64,000 bases of DNA from positions 479,755,514-479,819,513 of the forward strand of contig CM060925.1 of NCBI GenBank assembly GCA_030737875.1. Reading direction: 5' to 3'. This document shows, piece after piece, positions 10,794-23,203 of the stretch. Origin of the DNA: Allium sativum (Eukaryota > Streptophyta > Magnoliopsida > Asparagales > Amaryllidaceae). Position 1 is the stretch's first letter, and each line of letters begins with the position of its first letter. The notes under the pieces are model-generated. The model made no database searches. It was given only the letters and a program-made list of their open reading frames with translations, and was not told the DNA's origin. The position numbers and the translations under genes were made by a program.

Positions 10794-13700
10794 ATATGAA
10801 ACGACCCAAACTCGCCCTTACGGGAAAGCCCGGATTGAGTTGATAACTCGACAAATCAGAACGCAAATAGAAGAACATTTCATTGCTATTGCAACAATTT
10901 CCATCAGTACAAGAATATAACATAGTATGAATAAATAATATACATCAGGAAAATGTCAGAGATTAAAATACATTCCATAGCAGTATAAAAATAATACATA
11001 ACACAACTGAAAGAAATACACGGATACAAAGCTTTTCGAATATAGCTCTAAGTAAACCAGGATCTTGTAGAATAGAAATCTGCAAAACCAAATCTACAAG
11101 CTGCCCGTGTGGAAAATATGGGCACCCAGAGTTTAGGTTAAAATAATAAATTCTAGGTCAGTCATGGGACTGGTGTGAGAATTAAAACAGTTATTTAAAA
11201 CTTTACTTAGGAATAGAGTAAATCAAGGGACCACGTCGTATAACAGGAACGGGTTTACCCCCATGAATACCAATGCATAAAACAAATAGCGCAATGCTTT
11301 TTTTGAAAAATGAAGCTATTATAAGACTTGGGTCCCATCACACAATGCAACGCAAGGCGGAGGATAGAGTTTTACCTTCTAATAGCCAAACATGCTTGGT
11401 ACGTTTTAAAACAATTCATTTTGATATTACTATAAGTGTATAGTGTCAAAATCGCTTCGAATATAAATGTACCAATCATAGACGGCATAATATCTCATAC
11501 TACTATGTCGCCATACTAGTTCTGCCATCAAAACCGAAATGTTATATTGGGAATTGGATTTCCATCATGAGTCGTGGCCAGGGATGGCTCCTCACCGATT
11601 CGAGACACTCTTGCAAATGCCTCAGGGCTCGGACGCTGGCGAACCCTTGGATCTTCAGGGCCAGTCCACACTAACTTTTGTGGATTAGTTATTCCTGAAC
11701 ACATGTTTCCCGGTCCTATCGGACCTATCCATCAGCCCCGTAGTGACTGATATATCTGAGGCGCCTCGCTATCCATCATCCAAATAGGTAAAAATATAAA
11801 TGACTGGACTCCATATCATGACGCCACCCATAGCTAGAAAGAAACGTCGTGCACTCCCTGCTGTCATGATCCCGTTTTTGACTCATACCGAGGTGTGAGG
11901 CTTGCAAATTAATGCTATACACAAAGCTATGCTATTTAAAGTCGTGCTTTGATCATCAACCACAAGACTCTGCTTTTCAACGGAAGCCTTTATCATTTGC
12001 ATCTCAGCATGCCACACAGGCAATTCATGCCATGCGACTGATATCCATCAATATATAACCTCTAAGCTCATATGTCTCAGAGAAGGGCGTTAAGCAAGAG
12101 AATAAATTCTCCGCCGCTAAACAGATATATATTTAATAGAAATCAACCAACACAGAACGAAATCCAATGTCAGACATACATCCATTCACAAGTTCGTTAT
12201 GGGTATGAACAAAACTGGAGGCACCTTATTCCTCGTCCCATATGTCCAATACAGGAGAGAGGTCCTCACATATCCGGTCAATCTCCGAGTACGTCTGGAT
12301 GATCACCACTTATTACCTTTTCTCAGGTGTACAACCCAATCAAGACATCAATAATCATTCAAACGATGTGAAGATCTCTGGCCTTCAATCACTCTCTTCA
12401 TCGTCGACTTATCGTCGAATCAATTATTCAGAATGGTTATAAACCTGGCCTTTCCGAATAATTCACGCATCTTATAATCAAGTGCTATAACAACACAACA
12501 TACGCCTCATTCCAATTCAGAATATTGTTTTATTCAAATATTCTTTTTACAACGTAAACCAAATTAAGGTTTTCCAAACTAGTCGGGATTAGTGAACCTT
12601 ACTGAAGCAATTATTTATTTTATTTCCTAATCCCAACTTATTCATCCCATGGAGCAAAGCTGGTAGTACTCCATATTTAACACCATGGTGTTACCGGTAA
12701 AATTAATTACCATTTCACGTTCAAATCTTATTAAAGATTTAATTATCACATGGAATAAAACTGGTGATATTCCATTCTCTATCATTACCTACATTTGATA
12801 ATTTAAATTATCACATTCAAAATTCAATCTAATTAAAGATTCATTAAAATTCAACATAGTTTTAATCTTCCAAAATCATTATCTAATGATTATTTAACTT
12901 TGGAAACACAAACATGCCACAATGACAATATACACCGTACTATTGATTTCTGCCAATATATAACCTCTAAGCTCGTACGTCTCAGAGAAGGGTGTTAAGC
13001 AAGAGAATAAATTCTCCGCCACCAAACAGATATATATTTAGCAGAGATCAACAACACAGTTCGAAATACAATGCTAGACATGTTATCCTGCCTTTAACTG
13101 GGTTAAAGAACTAATGTCATTTAAAACACAGTTCACGATGAACCCAAATCCTCTTCCATAGAAATGGAACTTTCACGGGAAACTGATCAATATATAATCG
13201 ATATCAATTTCCATATCCGAGTAATAATATAAATAGAGTAACGGCAAAGCCTTTTAAATTCCATATATAGTAACATTCTTCTCACTTTGATTATCACTAA
13301 ATCGAATCCCATTCTAATTAAATATTAATTAATTGGAAAACTTTACTTTGGAAAATTCCATTAATCTTAATTAAAAGATTTCTAAATTCCAAATCACATT
13401 TCACTGATAATCGGGTTAAAGAACGAATGTCGTTAAAATCGCAGTTCACAATAAACCCAATTCACATTCCATTTTATTCTAATTACTAAATATCACTGGA
13501 AACTCTAATAATCTTAATTAAAAGATTTATTCTTTTCACACGAGGTTTAAGAACGGTGTTATTTAAGACACCATTCACGACAAACCAAATCCCACTTTGA
13601 TATTAAATATAGGTCTCTAAACAGAAATTATATCGGCTTATATTCAATATCAAATTCTGAAACCAACACATATCGTATGAGGAATAACAATATATATCTA

Positions 13701-15429
13701 TCTTTCAAATTCCTCCACAATATCCATATAGTCACGGAATCCAATATCGAAATATCCCGAAGATGATTTCTATTCAAATCAATTCCAATTCGTACAATGA
13801 AAAATTCTGGTTAGATTAAAACCATTCAGAAATCCAATTTATTTATTTTAAAAACGTTGGATTATCTTTCTAGTTAATAACTAGTTCATTTTCATAAAAA
13901 TACACTATTATCTTTACAAATGTGGAATTTTTCATCCAAATTATTTCCAAATAATTTATTATGATTTTACAAAATTTATTAATATTTTTAATAATTTCAT
14001 TAACGCCCGTACACTAGGTTTCGAATAACGGCCACCAAACTACATCCATAGCGACCTTTTCAGAATTTGATTAGGACATAATTCCAAATCCAACCGTTAT
14101 ATTTCGAATTCTTATGTTCATTGGAAATCTCTTTCCGATACGAACCCTATGGTTCAGGTATTAGGAGAATCCGATGGTCGGCTCTCCCGTAATGTCAATT
14201 CGAAGTCAATGGTCGAAATTCGCGAACGGTCGCTGCGGGGCGCGTTCTGTTCAAACCATTATATATATATATATATATATTTCTGTTCAAAACGTATTTT
14301 ATAAATACGTTTTAAAAACGATTTCCACTTCCATTTCAATTTTAAATCAAAATTGAATATTCCATATCATTAATATACATAAATGATAATATTTTCAAAA
14401 TATCGCATTTTGAAATCTTTTCCTTTTCGATATTCATTATAAAAATGAATAAAATCGATATATAAATGGTTCGCGTCAAAATAGTGCATATTTAATCAAT
14501 ACAGCTTCTCACATTTCAATATTTTCGTGTCCATCCAAAATCGGACATCAAATTCACTTTTTAATCCCTTACAGAATATTATTTTAAAATATTCGTTATT
14601 TTAAAATATTCTTTATCCCTGAACTGGAATCAGACACAGTCAATTACCATATAATGTTATTTATATGGATTTCATACATTATATGTATACAAAAAAAATG
14701 ATAAACAATCATCTATCATCCAGAGTGCATTACACAACTGCATAAGCATTAAATATAAATAATTAACGCTTACAACAGCCTGTCAACCAATCTATTGATA
14801 TACGACTCAACAATTGGGATTAGTGTATGTCAAATATCATCCTAATACCCGTGTGGGGTTTCAGCCAATAAATACTGAATATTATTTATGCAGTTGGGCG
14901 ATATGTAAAATTTATCGTCCCAATCAGTGTTAGTTAAATGGGTGTAAATAAACAAATCGTCCGATTTGTAAATAAATATATATTTTCATTTCAAGATAAT
15001 TTTATATTGTTCACATATACGTTAAAAATTATATTTTTAACGATAAAATATTTATTTCAACACATAACTATTTTTACGAGTTCATACATTCAATAAAAAT
15101 GATATTTTTAATGATACATTTTATTTTAGAAAATTTCGGCATTATAATGGTGCGATATTAGAACTGGAGTAATGTTTAGCATTACCCCTCTCCCAAAACT
15201 GGCTCGTGCCATAAACAATAACCACAACCAATTCAAACAATCCCACAATCAATTTTACAATCACAATCCAAATTTCCACAATACACTCCATACAAACAAC
15301 TACGGCTTGTACAATAAACAGCGTCAGGGGCTACTAAGCCCCGTCTTCAACCTAGTATATATTTAACTGAAAAATAATTTGAGTGAGAAGGAGTTCTCAC
15401 ATTGGGATCCACTCCGCCATTATTTTCTA

Positions 15430-16080
15430 ACGCACTGATTTGTTTTTCTGATTCCAGACTTTGCAAACGAGTTCCAATCTTCACACGATCTTTTTTCCTA
15501 GTTTGAGCACGCCATTCCAGACTACTTTCGCTTAGTGGCCTTTCTTCCAAAAATGCTGCATTTCGCCGGAAATCGCGAAAAGACAGTATTTGGATAGTAG
15601 ACTTTGGATGCGTTTTCCGGGCGACTCCACAATCCAAAATATGGCTTCCATATAGTCAAATCAAAGAGAAAATCGTGCTCTTCGATTTTGGTATTTGGAG
15701 TTTTGGCCAGAAGTGCACGGTTCAGGAGATATGGGTTCGGAAAGGTTTGGGCTACAGTGTATACACCGAAAACAATAAAAAAAATGGATTTTTATTTACA
15801 GGGGACCCCATAGCTGCTGAGGTGGCAGAGGAGGGTGGCTGGAAGGTTTGGGAGGTGGAGGAGGAGGTCTGGTCAGACGGCGGTGTGGCACCGTTGGTTG
15901 GGGCAGGGTTTCGAGCTAGGCTTGCGGTTTTAGGAGGGGAGAGAGAGGGAGGAGGTCGGAGGAGGAGGGAGGGGGACGGCGGCGGGTTGCGGTGGCGAGG
16001 GGAGCGCCTCTGGCGGCGGTGCGACCTGGAGAGGGGCGATAGGAACGACGGAATTGGGTTTCCCCTTTTTCTTTTTCTTT
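15430..16080 (-). other. GC-rich leader module of LARD2 5' LTR
   Basis: Counterpart of 8300-8880, with clear similarity along its length but many substitutions and small indels. The reading frames of the two copies do not stay in register. It lies immediately downstream of the TATA region (16125-16136) and just inside the chromovirus insertion site. Confidence 0.55.
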
Positions 16081-16124
16081 TCTTTTTTTCTGAACGATAA
16101 AGGAAGAGAGAGGGTTAGGGTTTA

Positions 16125-16136
16125 ATTATATAATTA
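16125..16136 (-). promoter_or_regulatory. Candidate TATA box, LARD2 5' LTR
   Basis: Minus strand TAATTATATAAT followed by TAAACCCTAACCCTCTCTC: an AAACCCTA telobox fused to a CT-rich start region. This combination is known from promoters of plant translation-related genes. The chromovirus insertion at 16203 lies about 70 bp upstream and separates this TATA box from the rest of U3. Confidence 0.5.
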
Positions 16137-16197
16137 TTTATTTAATTTAATTTAAATTCCAAAAAGTTAGTTTTTAATTTGAACTCCAAATTGAACC

Positions 16198-16202
16198 CAA
16201 CA
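16198..16202. repeat. Target-site duplication CAACA, left copy
   Basis: CAACA directly left of the chromovirus; the same five bases follow at 25886-25890. Removing the element restores GAACCCAACAACTGTCACC, matching the uninterrupted copy at 8985-9000 (GAACCCAACGACTGTCACC). Confidence 0.95.
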
Positions 16203-18689
16203 TGTGACGGCCCGCCCCGCACCAGCTGGTATTTCCTACAAACGTGCGCTGTACACATGTCCGACTAGCATGGAACGGTCGACAAAGAAAGGAAAGAAGA
16301 GAATGAACTAATGAAGAACCTGTAGAATGTCTCACAGCGCATGGAATAAATATAATAGTAATGTATTTTGACATAAACCAGGCGAGACAGTGCATAAGCT
16401 GAAAACTAAACCAACATAGCAGCGGAAATCCAAATACAGCTTATGATCCAACATCGTTATTACAACTTTAAACTGTCTCTAAAGCAAAAGAAAGCTAAAG
16501 TAGAAGATGCACTACTAATGCCCAAGCAGTGATCTTCAACAACACAGGGAGAATATCTATATGTATCATACGTGGAAGCCTCCTGCTCGTCTCCGGATCA
16601 GCTACTCGTGCATACCCGTCTAACTTGTCTCTAGTCTGCTCGTGAGAGCACCCAGAGTAATAAGAAGAGACATAAAACTCTGGGTCAGACAAAAAGTAAG
16701 GTATGAGCGATAAGCAGCTAAACAGAACAATAACGGGTATACTAACCATACCTGAACCTGCAACCAAAGAGTTAGCACTACATACCGTACAACACTCTAT
16801 GGTGCCATAAAACAAATGGTGTAAAGATACAGGGGTGGGGTGTGTACATTTCATAATGTTGGCAAACAAATCAAACACAACAACCATCCTCACATCTCTC
16901 ACTCAGTGCGTAAAGCATATGATATCTACTGCTTCGATCACTAGACCCATCGAAGTAGTGACGGAGTTCAACTTGTATAACTACTGCTACTACCAAGCTT
17001 ACCACATGGAGTCATGACTAAACCTTTACAAATGACCCCACTTCATTGGTCTATAGCTCTTTAGTCATACCTAGGCCACTGTTGCCCTAAATCCGTTCAC
17101 GTACTCCCTACACATAGTGATTCGAATTTACAGACATCGACAACTCCTTAGAAAACGTCCCGCAGCAAAGTCCAATCACGAAGTTTGCTCGTTGGTTCCC
17201 AACTGGATTCTAAGTACAAACTTCCCATTTGGACTACCTTTGCATCTCGGGTTATTAGTCTTCTTCTCCAGATCGGTTCGACTTCCCCTTCTCTTCACTC
17301 CAGATCGTGCTCTCTAAGGTCATTCGGTTCGGATCCACTCCCCTATCTCGTAACAGTTCGGATCGTCTGTGGTCATCACATCGGGTCGGATCGAACTCCT
17401 CAACTCCCTTCATGGTGTATCGGTTCGGATTGGGTGACGTAGTTCAGATCGTGGGAGGGGTTCGGGTGGCACACTGGGTCGGGTCGGAGCACTGGCTTCA
17501 CTTTAGTCTTTTTCCCCACTTTGGATCGGTCTCCATCTCCACAAGTGGATCGGGTCGTCGGTTCGGGTCCATATCGTCTCATGGATACAACAGCTTGGAG
17601 GGGCGGTTCGGTTCGCGGAGAGGTCTTCTAGTCGGTTCGGGCTCCTTCCTCCAATCCGATCCGGATCGGCCAAATTCCTGCACTTCTTTCCAACGACTGT
17701 TTACGCCATTCGACGGCGTTTTCGACCAATCTAAGTATTCTAAACAATCACAATTCATACCAAACAGTCATAGGAACATATAACATCAACCACAAACATC
17801 AAAACAATAACTTGATAGGTTAAAATAGATCAAACATAGCCAAAACCCCATATTTTCCCTTAAGCGTGCTTAAGCAAAACTAATGATAGGATTAACAAAA
17901 CTTAACCAAATTAGCCAAGTTTTCTGACAGAGGTCTAAAACAATATTTAAGAAATTAAAATATTTTTCCAGAATTTAATCATGTTTAAATTCTCTAATTA
18001 ACACTAATTACCCTTAATTAGCCATAGTTAGTGAGGAACTATGCAAATCACTCACCTTAGCCACAAATAGAACCTTTAGAACTGAAACTCTACTGTTTGG
18101 GCACGAATACCAATGCAACACAGCAGCTCTACCTCGATCCTTGTGCTAATCCACCTTGATTTGATGTTGCTAAGCTTAATCCTTGATTAGAAAGTGATTT
18201 GGAGGTGTTTTAGAGGTTGGAGGTCATTGTTAGGGTTTCTAAGAGGTAAGTGGCGGCTAGAAAACTGAAATAGAATGAAAACCTAACTCATTTTAGCCTC
18301 CCCATAACCCTAATCCCGAAATGGGTTACGGGCCTATTCACTAATCACCCTATTTGTCCCGGTTAAACAGTTTTTCACCTTCCAAACCATATTTCAGCCA
18401 TATCTCCCAAACGGTATGTCTGTTTTTCACATGTAACCACTCACGGAAAGGTAAACCATCATCCGAAGCCAATGGAAGTGGTTTTAGGTCAAAACTCCTT
18501 TCTAATCAAAAGTTATGGCCAAAACAAGATCAGCTAGGGGCAAAACGGCCATTTAAAAATCGACAAAAATCATGAACATGGGAAATGACCCCACTAGCCG
18601 TCTGCCAAAGCTACATGACCATACGACTTCGTATGTGAAAGAAATAATTATTCTACGATCCTATGATGCGTAGAATGCGGGTCGTTACA
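16203..18689 (-). repeat. Chromovirus 3' LTR
   Basis: Minus-strand LTR beginning at 18689 next to the PPT and ending at 16203 next to the target duplication. It contains an AG-rich U3 start, AT-rich stretches, a TCGG-rich minisatellite (17260-17700) and a 135-codon open frame (16495-16902) also present in the other LTR. Confidence 0.95.
17260..17700. repeat. TCGG-rich degenerate minisatellite in chromovirus 3' LTR
   Basis: About 440 bp built from repeated GGTTCGG, CGGGTCGG and GGATCGG words on the plus strand, interspersed with CT-rich text. The same tract occurs at 24470-24880 in the 5' LTR. GC content is far above the surroundings. It probably belongs to the transcribed part of the LTR. 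No protein meaning is visible. Confidence 0.6.
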
Positions 18690-18704
18690 CTCTCCCCCCT
18701 TAAG
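18690..18704 (-). other. Chromovirus polypurine tract
   Basis: Minus strand CTTAAGGGGGGAGAG directly before the 3' LTR start TGTAACG. Immediately upstream is AATTTCGGGGACGAAATTTC, the usual Tekay-type end of the coding region. Confidence 0.92.
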
Positions 18705-18849
18705 AAATTTCGTCCCCGAAATTCCTTAGCCCAAAACATACGAAGGATCCCGCATGGCTACCAGCCACATACAACAATCAAACATACAAAACAAACAAAC
18801 AAGCCTATCCTAGCATGCGAAAAGACTAAATCGAAGTTAAAATCTTACC

Positions 18850-19123
18850 AGGCGAAGAGTTCTGGATACGTCTTCCTAATGCTCTCCTCTGTCTCCCAAG
18901 TACAGTCATTCTCATTCTTGCCCCACTAGACTTTGACTAGATTCACCGCTTTCCTTCGAAGTTGCTTCATATCGTTCCCAACAATACACATAGGCTTGCG
19001 GTTCCCAACCTCCTCGGGTTCAACTTCGATATCATCCAACTGATCAGGTGAAATAGTCACATCTGGGTCGTGCACGAACTTCCTTAACAGGGAAACATGA
19101 AATACGTTGTGAACTCCTGCCAT
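18850..19123 (-). pseudogene. Chromovirus integrase C-terminal end and chromodomain
   Basis: The C-terminal part of pol. The frame reads VHNVFHVSLLRKF, the hallmark motif just before the chromodomain in plant chromoviruses, then an acidic linker and a chromodomain of the divergent plant type (about 50 residues). This domain is known to help direct integration to marked chromatin. A TAG stop at 18926 falls inside it, just before WGKNENDCTWE, where the conserved chromodomain tryptophan region lies. After that stop the frame stays open to TYPELFAW and a natural stop near 18848. A second stop near 19124 separates this piece from the integrase upstream. Not functional as it stands. Confidence 0.85.
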
Positions 19124-20146
19124 CTTCTATGGTAATTCAACTTTGTATGCCAAATTCCCAATTTGCTCAAGAACTGGGAATGGACCAACAAATCTTGGTG
19201 CTAACTTGCCTCTCCTGCCAAATCGTATCACACTCTTCAACGGAGAAATCTTGATAAACACCAAGTCGCAAATGGAGAACTTTAATTCTCTTCTCCTCCT
19301 ATCAGCATAACTCTTCTGCCTATCTTGGGCAGCTTTCGTTCGCTATCGGATAATCTTAATCTTAGCTGAAGTTTCTCTTATCACATCGGGTCCAAGTACA
19401 AACTTCTCATCAGTTTCTACCCAACATGACAGTGAGTTGCACGGTCTTCCGTACAAAGCTTCAAACGGAGCCATACTGATACTGGATTGATAACTATTAT
19501 AATATGCAAACTCTACTAGATGCAAATGGTCATCCCATGATCCACCAAAATCCAATACACAGGCTCTCAAGAGGTCTTCTAATATATGATTCACCCTCTC
19601 TGTTTGACCATCGGTTTGAGGATGATACGCGGTACTGAGATGTAGTTCTGACCCTAACGCCTCTTGTAAGCTCTTCCAAAATCCACTAGTGAACAACGGA
19701 TCTCGGTCACTCACAATGCCTTTGGCTAATCCATGAAATCTCACTACCCACTTTACATATAGTTCAGCTAACTTAGCTGTCGTCCTGTTTGACTTGACGG
19801 ATATAAACCTTGCACTCTTAGTCAATCGGTCCACAATCACCCAAATGCTATCATGGCCCGATCTAGTCCTTGGTAACCTATCAATGAAATCCATTGACAC
19901 TTGTTCCCATTTCCATTATGGAATTTCTAATGGTTGCAACAAACCACTAGGCTTCTTTTGCCCAGCTTTAACTAGCTGGCAGTTCATGCATTTGGATATA
20001 AATTTCCCAACATCTCTTTTCATCCCTTCCCAGTAGTAGGTCCGTTTCATGTCTCGGTACATCTTGTTACCACCGGGGTGTATAGTCAGTTTTGAGTGAT
20101 GACATTCTCTAAGCACTTTATCTCTCAATCCATTGACATTGGGCAC
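19124..20146 (-). pseudogene. Chromovirus integrase (zinc-binding and DDE core), broken
   Basis: The zinc-binding H2C2 module lies at 19916-20146 (HHSKLTIHPG ... CMNCQ). The catalytic core lies at 19343-19900 with MDFIDRLPRT (first Asp), IVSDRDPLFTSGFW (second Asp) and HPQTDGQTERVN (Glu), so the D,D-35-E triad is still readable. Stops break it between zinc module and core (TAA near 19916), after the core (TAG near 19343) and near 19124. Between 19124 and 19343 the GPY/F-like C-terminal region is still readable with GRRGKLAPRFVGPF. Integrase would insert the cDNA into the host genome; this copy cannot. Confidence 0.9.
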
Positions 20147-20179
20147 AACTAGTCTTCCATTCTTCCTAAGCCATCCATC

Positions 20180-20953
20180 TCAATCAAGCCCATACTTGTT
20201 CATCTCTCTGTCGATTCCCATCTCTAACTTTGAGACGATTTCCAATAGGTTAAGATCGTTCCTCTGACTGGAACCAATCCGCTCCATCAAAGTGGGTTTG
20301 ATCGTTAAACTTGCTAACGTTTCTGGATCCAATTCGCACTTTGGTCTGAAATCATACCCAGCGATGTACTCCAGTTGCTTCCATTCTAGAAACATAGCCC
20401 TTAGACTGGCATGTCTTCTACTCAATGCATCAGCTACCGCATTGCCCTTTCCTGGTGTGTATGCGATATCGGAATCATAGGAAACTAAGAATTCTAACCA
20501 TCTTTGCTGTTGGAGATTTAGATCTTTCTGAGAGAAGAGATACTTTAATGATTTATGATCGGTAAACAACTCGAATCTTTCTCCCAAGAGATAATATCTC
20601 CACATCTTCAATGCAAACACGATCGCTGCCAATACCAAATCATGGGTAGGGTATCTTTTCTCATGCAGTTTCAGTTGCTGACTTGCATAAGCTACAACCC
20701 TACCTCCTTGCATCAATACAGCACCTAGTCCGGTACCACATGCATCCGTATACACCATCATCTCTTCATTCCCCTTAGGAATGACTAACACTGGTGCACA
20801 TGTCAACTTTTCCTTTAGACCCTTGAATGCATTCTCGCACCTTTCGTCCTAGATGGAGGCATGATTCTTCTTGGTCAACTGAGTTAATGGTGCTGCTATC
20901 TTGGAAAAGTCTTGGATAAACTTATGATAATATCCAACTAATCCCAAGAAACT
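20180..20953 (-). pseudogene. Chromovirus RNase H and RT-RNase H linker, broken
   Basis: RNase H at 20180-20806 with [15 protein letters not shown] (first catalytic Asp), the [15 protein letters not shown] helix (Glu position not conserved as written), [12 protein letters not shown] (Asp) and DALSRR near the C-terminal end. Upstream, 20807-20953 encodes the RT connection region ([17 protein letters not shown]) but holds a TAG stop near 20848. The stretch before it ends with TGA at 20954. A further TGA at 20180 cuts the domain from the integrase. RNase H would remove RNA from the RNA-DNA hybrid during cDNA synthesis. Confidence 0.9.
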
Positions 20954-22158
20954 TCATATGTCCGTTGCATTCTTGGGCGTAGACCAATCTTGTACCGTAG
21001 CCACCTTCGCAGGGTCCATGGCAATACCATTCTCTGAAACAACATGGCCCAAGAATCTCACTTCCCTTCTCCAGAAGTGACACTTAGAGAATTTTGCTTT
21101 CAACTGGTGTTTTCTCAACACTTCCATTACTATCCTCAAATGTTCCTTGTATTCTTCCTCTGTCCTCGAATAGACCAAAATATCATCCAGAACACAAGGA
21201 AAAACTTATTCAACTGATCTCTGAATACTCTATTCATAAGATCCACAAAGTATGCTGGGGCATTGGTCAGCCCGAATGGCATGACCAACCACTCATAAAA
21301 TCCAAACAGCGTCCGAAATGCTGTTTTAGCTATACTCTCAGCTTCCACTCTAAGCTGATGAAAACCTGTCGCGAGATCCAACTGAGAGAATACTCTCGCG
21401 TCACTCAACTGATCAAACAAATCATCTATCCGCGGTAGAGGATACTTATTCTTCCTCGTCACTTTATTTAATTCGCGGTAGTCTACACACAAACGAAGGG
21501 AACCATCCGCCTTGGTAGCAAACACAACTGGTGCTCCCCATTCAAAAACACTCCTTCTGATAATTCCCTTCTTCAAAAGATCGCGGACTTGAACCCCGAG
21601 CTCTCGCTGCTCCCTTGGTGCCATACGATGAAGTGGCATCACTGTTGGTCTGGCATCTTTCACTAAATCAGTATGGAACTCAATCTCTCTGTGTGGTGGA
21701 AGCTCAGTCACTTCCTCGAAGACGTCCGGATACTGCCCAACCACGGGAAAACCTGACAACTCACTATGCGGGATGTCGAGGGAATTTAGAAAACTAGTCA
21801 TTAACCCATCACCGGGTAGACCACCAAACACTACCCTCCGCCCATCATCCGCTCTAGCTGTCACCAAAAATCCCTCACAGTCTACCACCACCCCGTATCT
21901 TTGGAGCCAATCGACTCCCAAAATAATGCCAAACCCAGTAAAGCCCAAAACAAAGCAATCACAACCAAATAAGAATCCATGACTCGATAAGACCACATTA
22001 CGACAAACCATGCTAAGGTAAGTCGAACCACCAATCGGTTTCGTCACTACTAAAGGTCTATCGACAATCTCGGGCTCCAATCCCAACCTGTTTACCAGGT
22101 CACTAGATGTGAAAGTACTGGAAGCTCTGGTATCAAACAAAACTCTAACAGGAACATC
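20954..22158 (-). pseudogene. Chromovirus protease and reverse transcriptase, frameshifted
   Basis: One frame (21136-22140) covers the protease, with FDTRASSTF where the family has an Asp-Thr-Gly active site (Gly to Arg). It then runs into the [26 protein letters not shown] and [10 protein letters not shown] are textbook gypsy RT blocks. At the catalytic DD motif the frame breaks: the LDDILVYSR sequence is read only in the next frame (around 21170-21195), a one-base indel. The second frame continues from 21178 ([17 protein letters not shown]) to a TGA at 20954. Both the protease active site and the RT reading frame are damaged. Confidence 0.93.
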
Positions 22159-23203
22159 TTAAACAGAAAGCATACCTTGGATAACGACATTCTTTCCCTT
22201 CTCCACCGCAGTTGGGGCATTCGACGAAGAAGGAATAGCATTAAGGGCATATGCTTTCACCATCTGCTTTTCTTTAGGGGGGTTGCAGACACTTGTCCTT
22301 GGGATTTCCCACTTGGCCACAGTTGAAGCACTTCCTATCCGCTGGCTTGGCCAGACACCCTTTGGCATAGTGGCCCTTCTTACCTCAGCCGAAGCACTCA
22401 ACATCTTGCTTATTCTTTTTCTTCTAGCCATCCTTGGTCTGATTCTGCTTTCTCTTATTCTGAGAACCATTCTTGCCTCCACCGCTTGTTTGCGGCTTTG
22501 GCCCCTCTGCAGATGCAACCTCAGTCTTCGACTTAGGGTAAAGACTCTCTGACCTCAATGCTTTCCCCACAATCGATTCAAACGTCTCATCGATGTGGTT
22601 AATAAGCCTTTCCCCCAAGTATTGATCCAAGCCAGTTATGAACTTCTCGTTCTTCTTCTCGGCAGTATCAATAAGAGATAACCCATACTTCGACAAAGTG
22701 TCGAATTCGGCAATATACTCCGAGACAGCTCTGCCATTCTGCTTGAGTTCCAAGAATCTCTTAAACAACACTGACTTCTGAGCAGTTGGAATGAACTTAT
22801 CGCTAAAGTGAACCTTAAACTGATCCCAAGTAATCTGATCTTCGGGAGTAGCTGCCTTTATAGCATTCCACCAATTCATTGCCCGTCCTTGCAGCTGACG
22901 GGATGCTAGTCTTCTCTTCATCGCATCCTCGATACCCAAATCTTCGAAGATACGCTCACAGCTATCCAACCAATCCTGAACATCCGTAGCCGATTCTGTT
23001 CCGTGGAACGGCTTCCCACCAAGGCTAGTATAATCCTTGTTCAGCTTGGCGAAATCGGCCCTAGGCGCCCGCACTATTGGACCACCACCATTACCACCAT
23101 TGGGAGCTTCCCTCTGTACATCCCTAAGCATCTCCCTCATGAGGTCAGTAAACATCATCCTCATGTCAACAACATTCCCATTACCCCTTGCGTATCGGCT
23201 CAT
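22159..23203 (-). pseudogene. Chromovirus gag with two zinc knuckles, broken
   Basis: The capsid-like part is an open frame of 259 codons (22424-23203), starting at an ATG about 200 bp downstream of the PBS. It has the retrotransposon-gag signature DVQDWLDSCERIFEDLG and AMNWWNAIKA. A lysine/glutamine-rich linker follows, then the frame shifts and two CCHC zinc knuckles appear at 22289-22399. The first has its second Cys codon changed to TGA, and the second (CFNCGQVGNPKDKC) has Asn in place of the zinc-binding His. A TAA follows near 22278. Gag would package the RNA; the nucleic-acid-binding end is destroyed here. Confidence 0.9.

Larger units (their letters stand above)
9803..10796 (-). other. 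LARD2 internal region, non-coding
   Basis: A 994-bp internal domain between PBS and PPT. The longest minus-strand frame (9923-10144) is not conserved in LARD1 or LARD3. What is conserved with them: GTGTCTTGTTCTC and the AAGCAATGATGATGTTTCGA region, the ACATGTACCTATTTGTCGGGC stretch near 10045, the GGCTAGCCAATCGGCTC motif near 9998, and the AAAATTTGGCTAACACCC segment near 9935. These non-coding conserved blocks are the natural candidates for packaging or dimerisation signals; that is inference. Confidence 0.75.
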
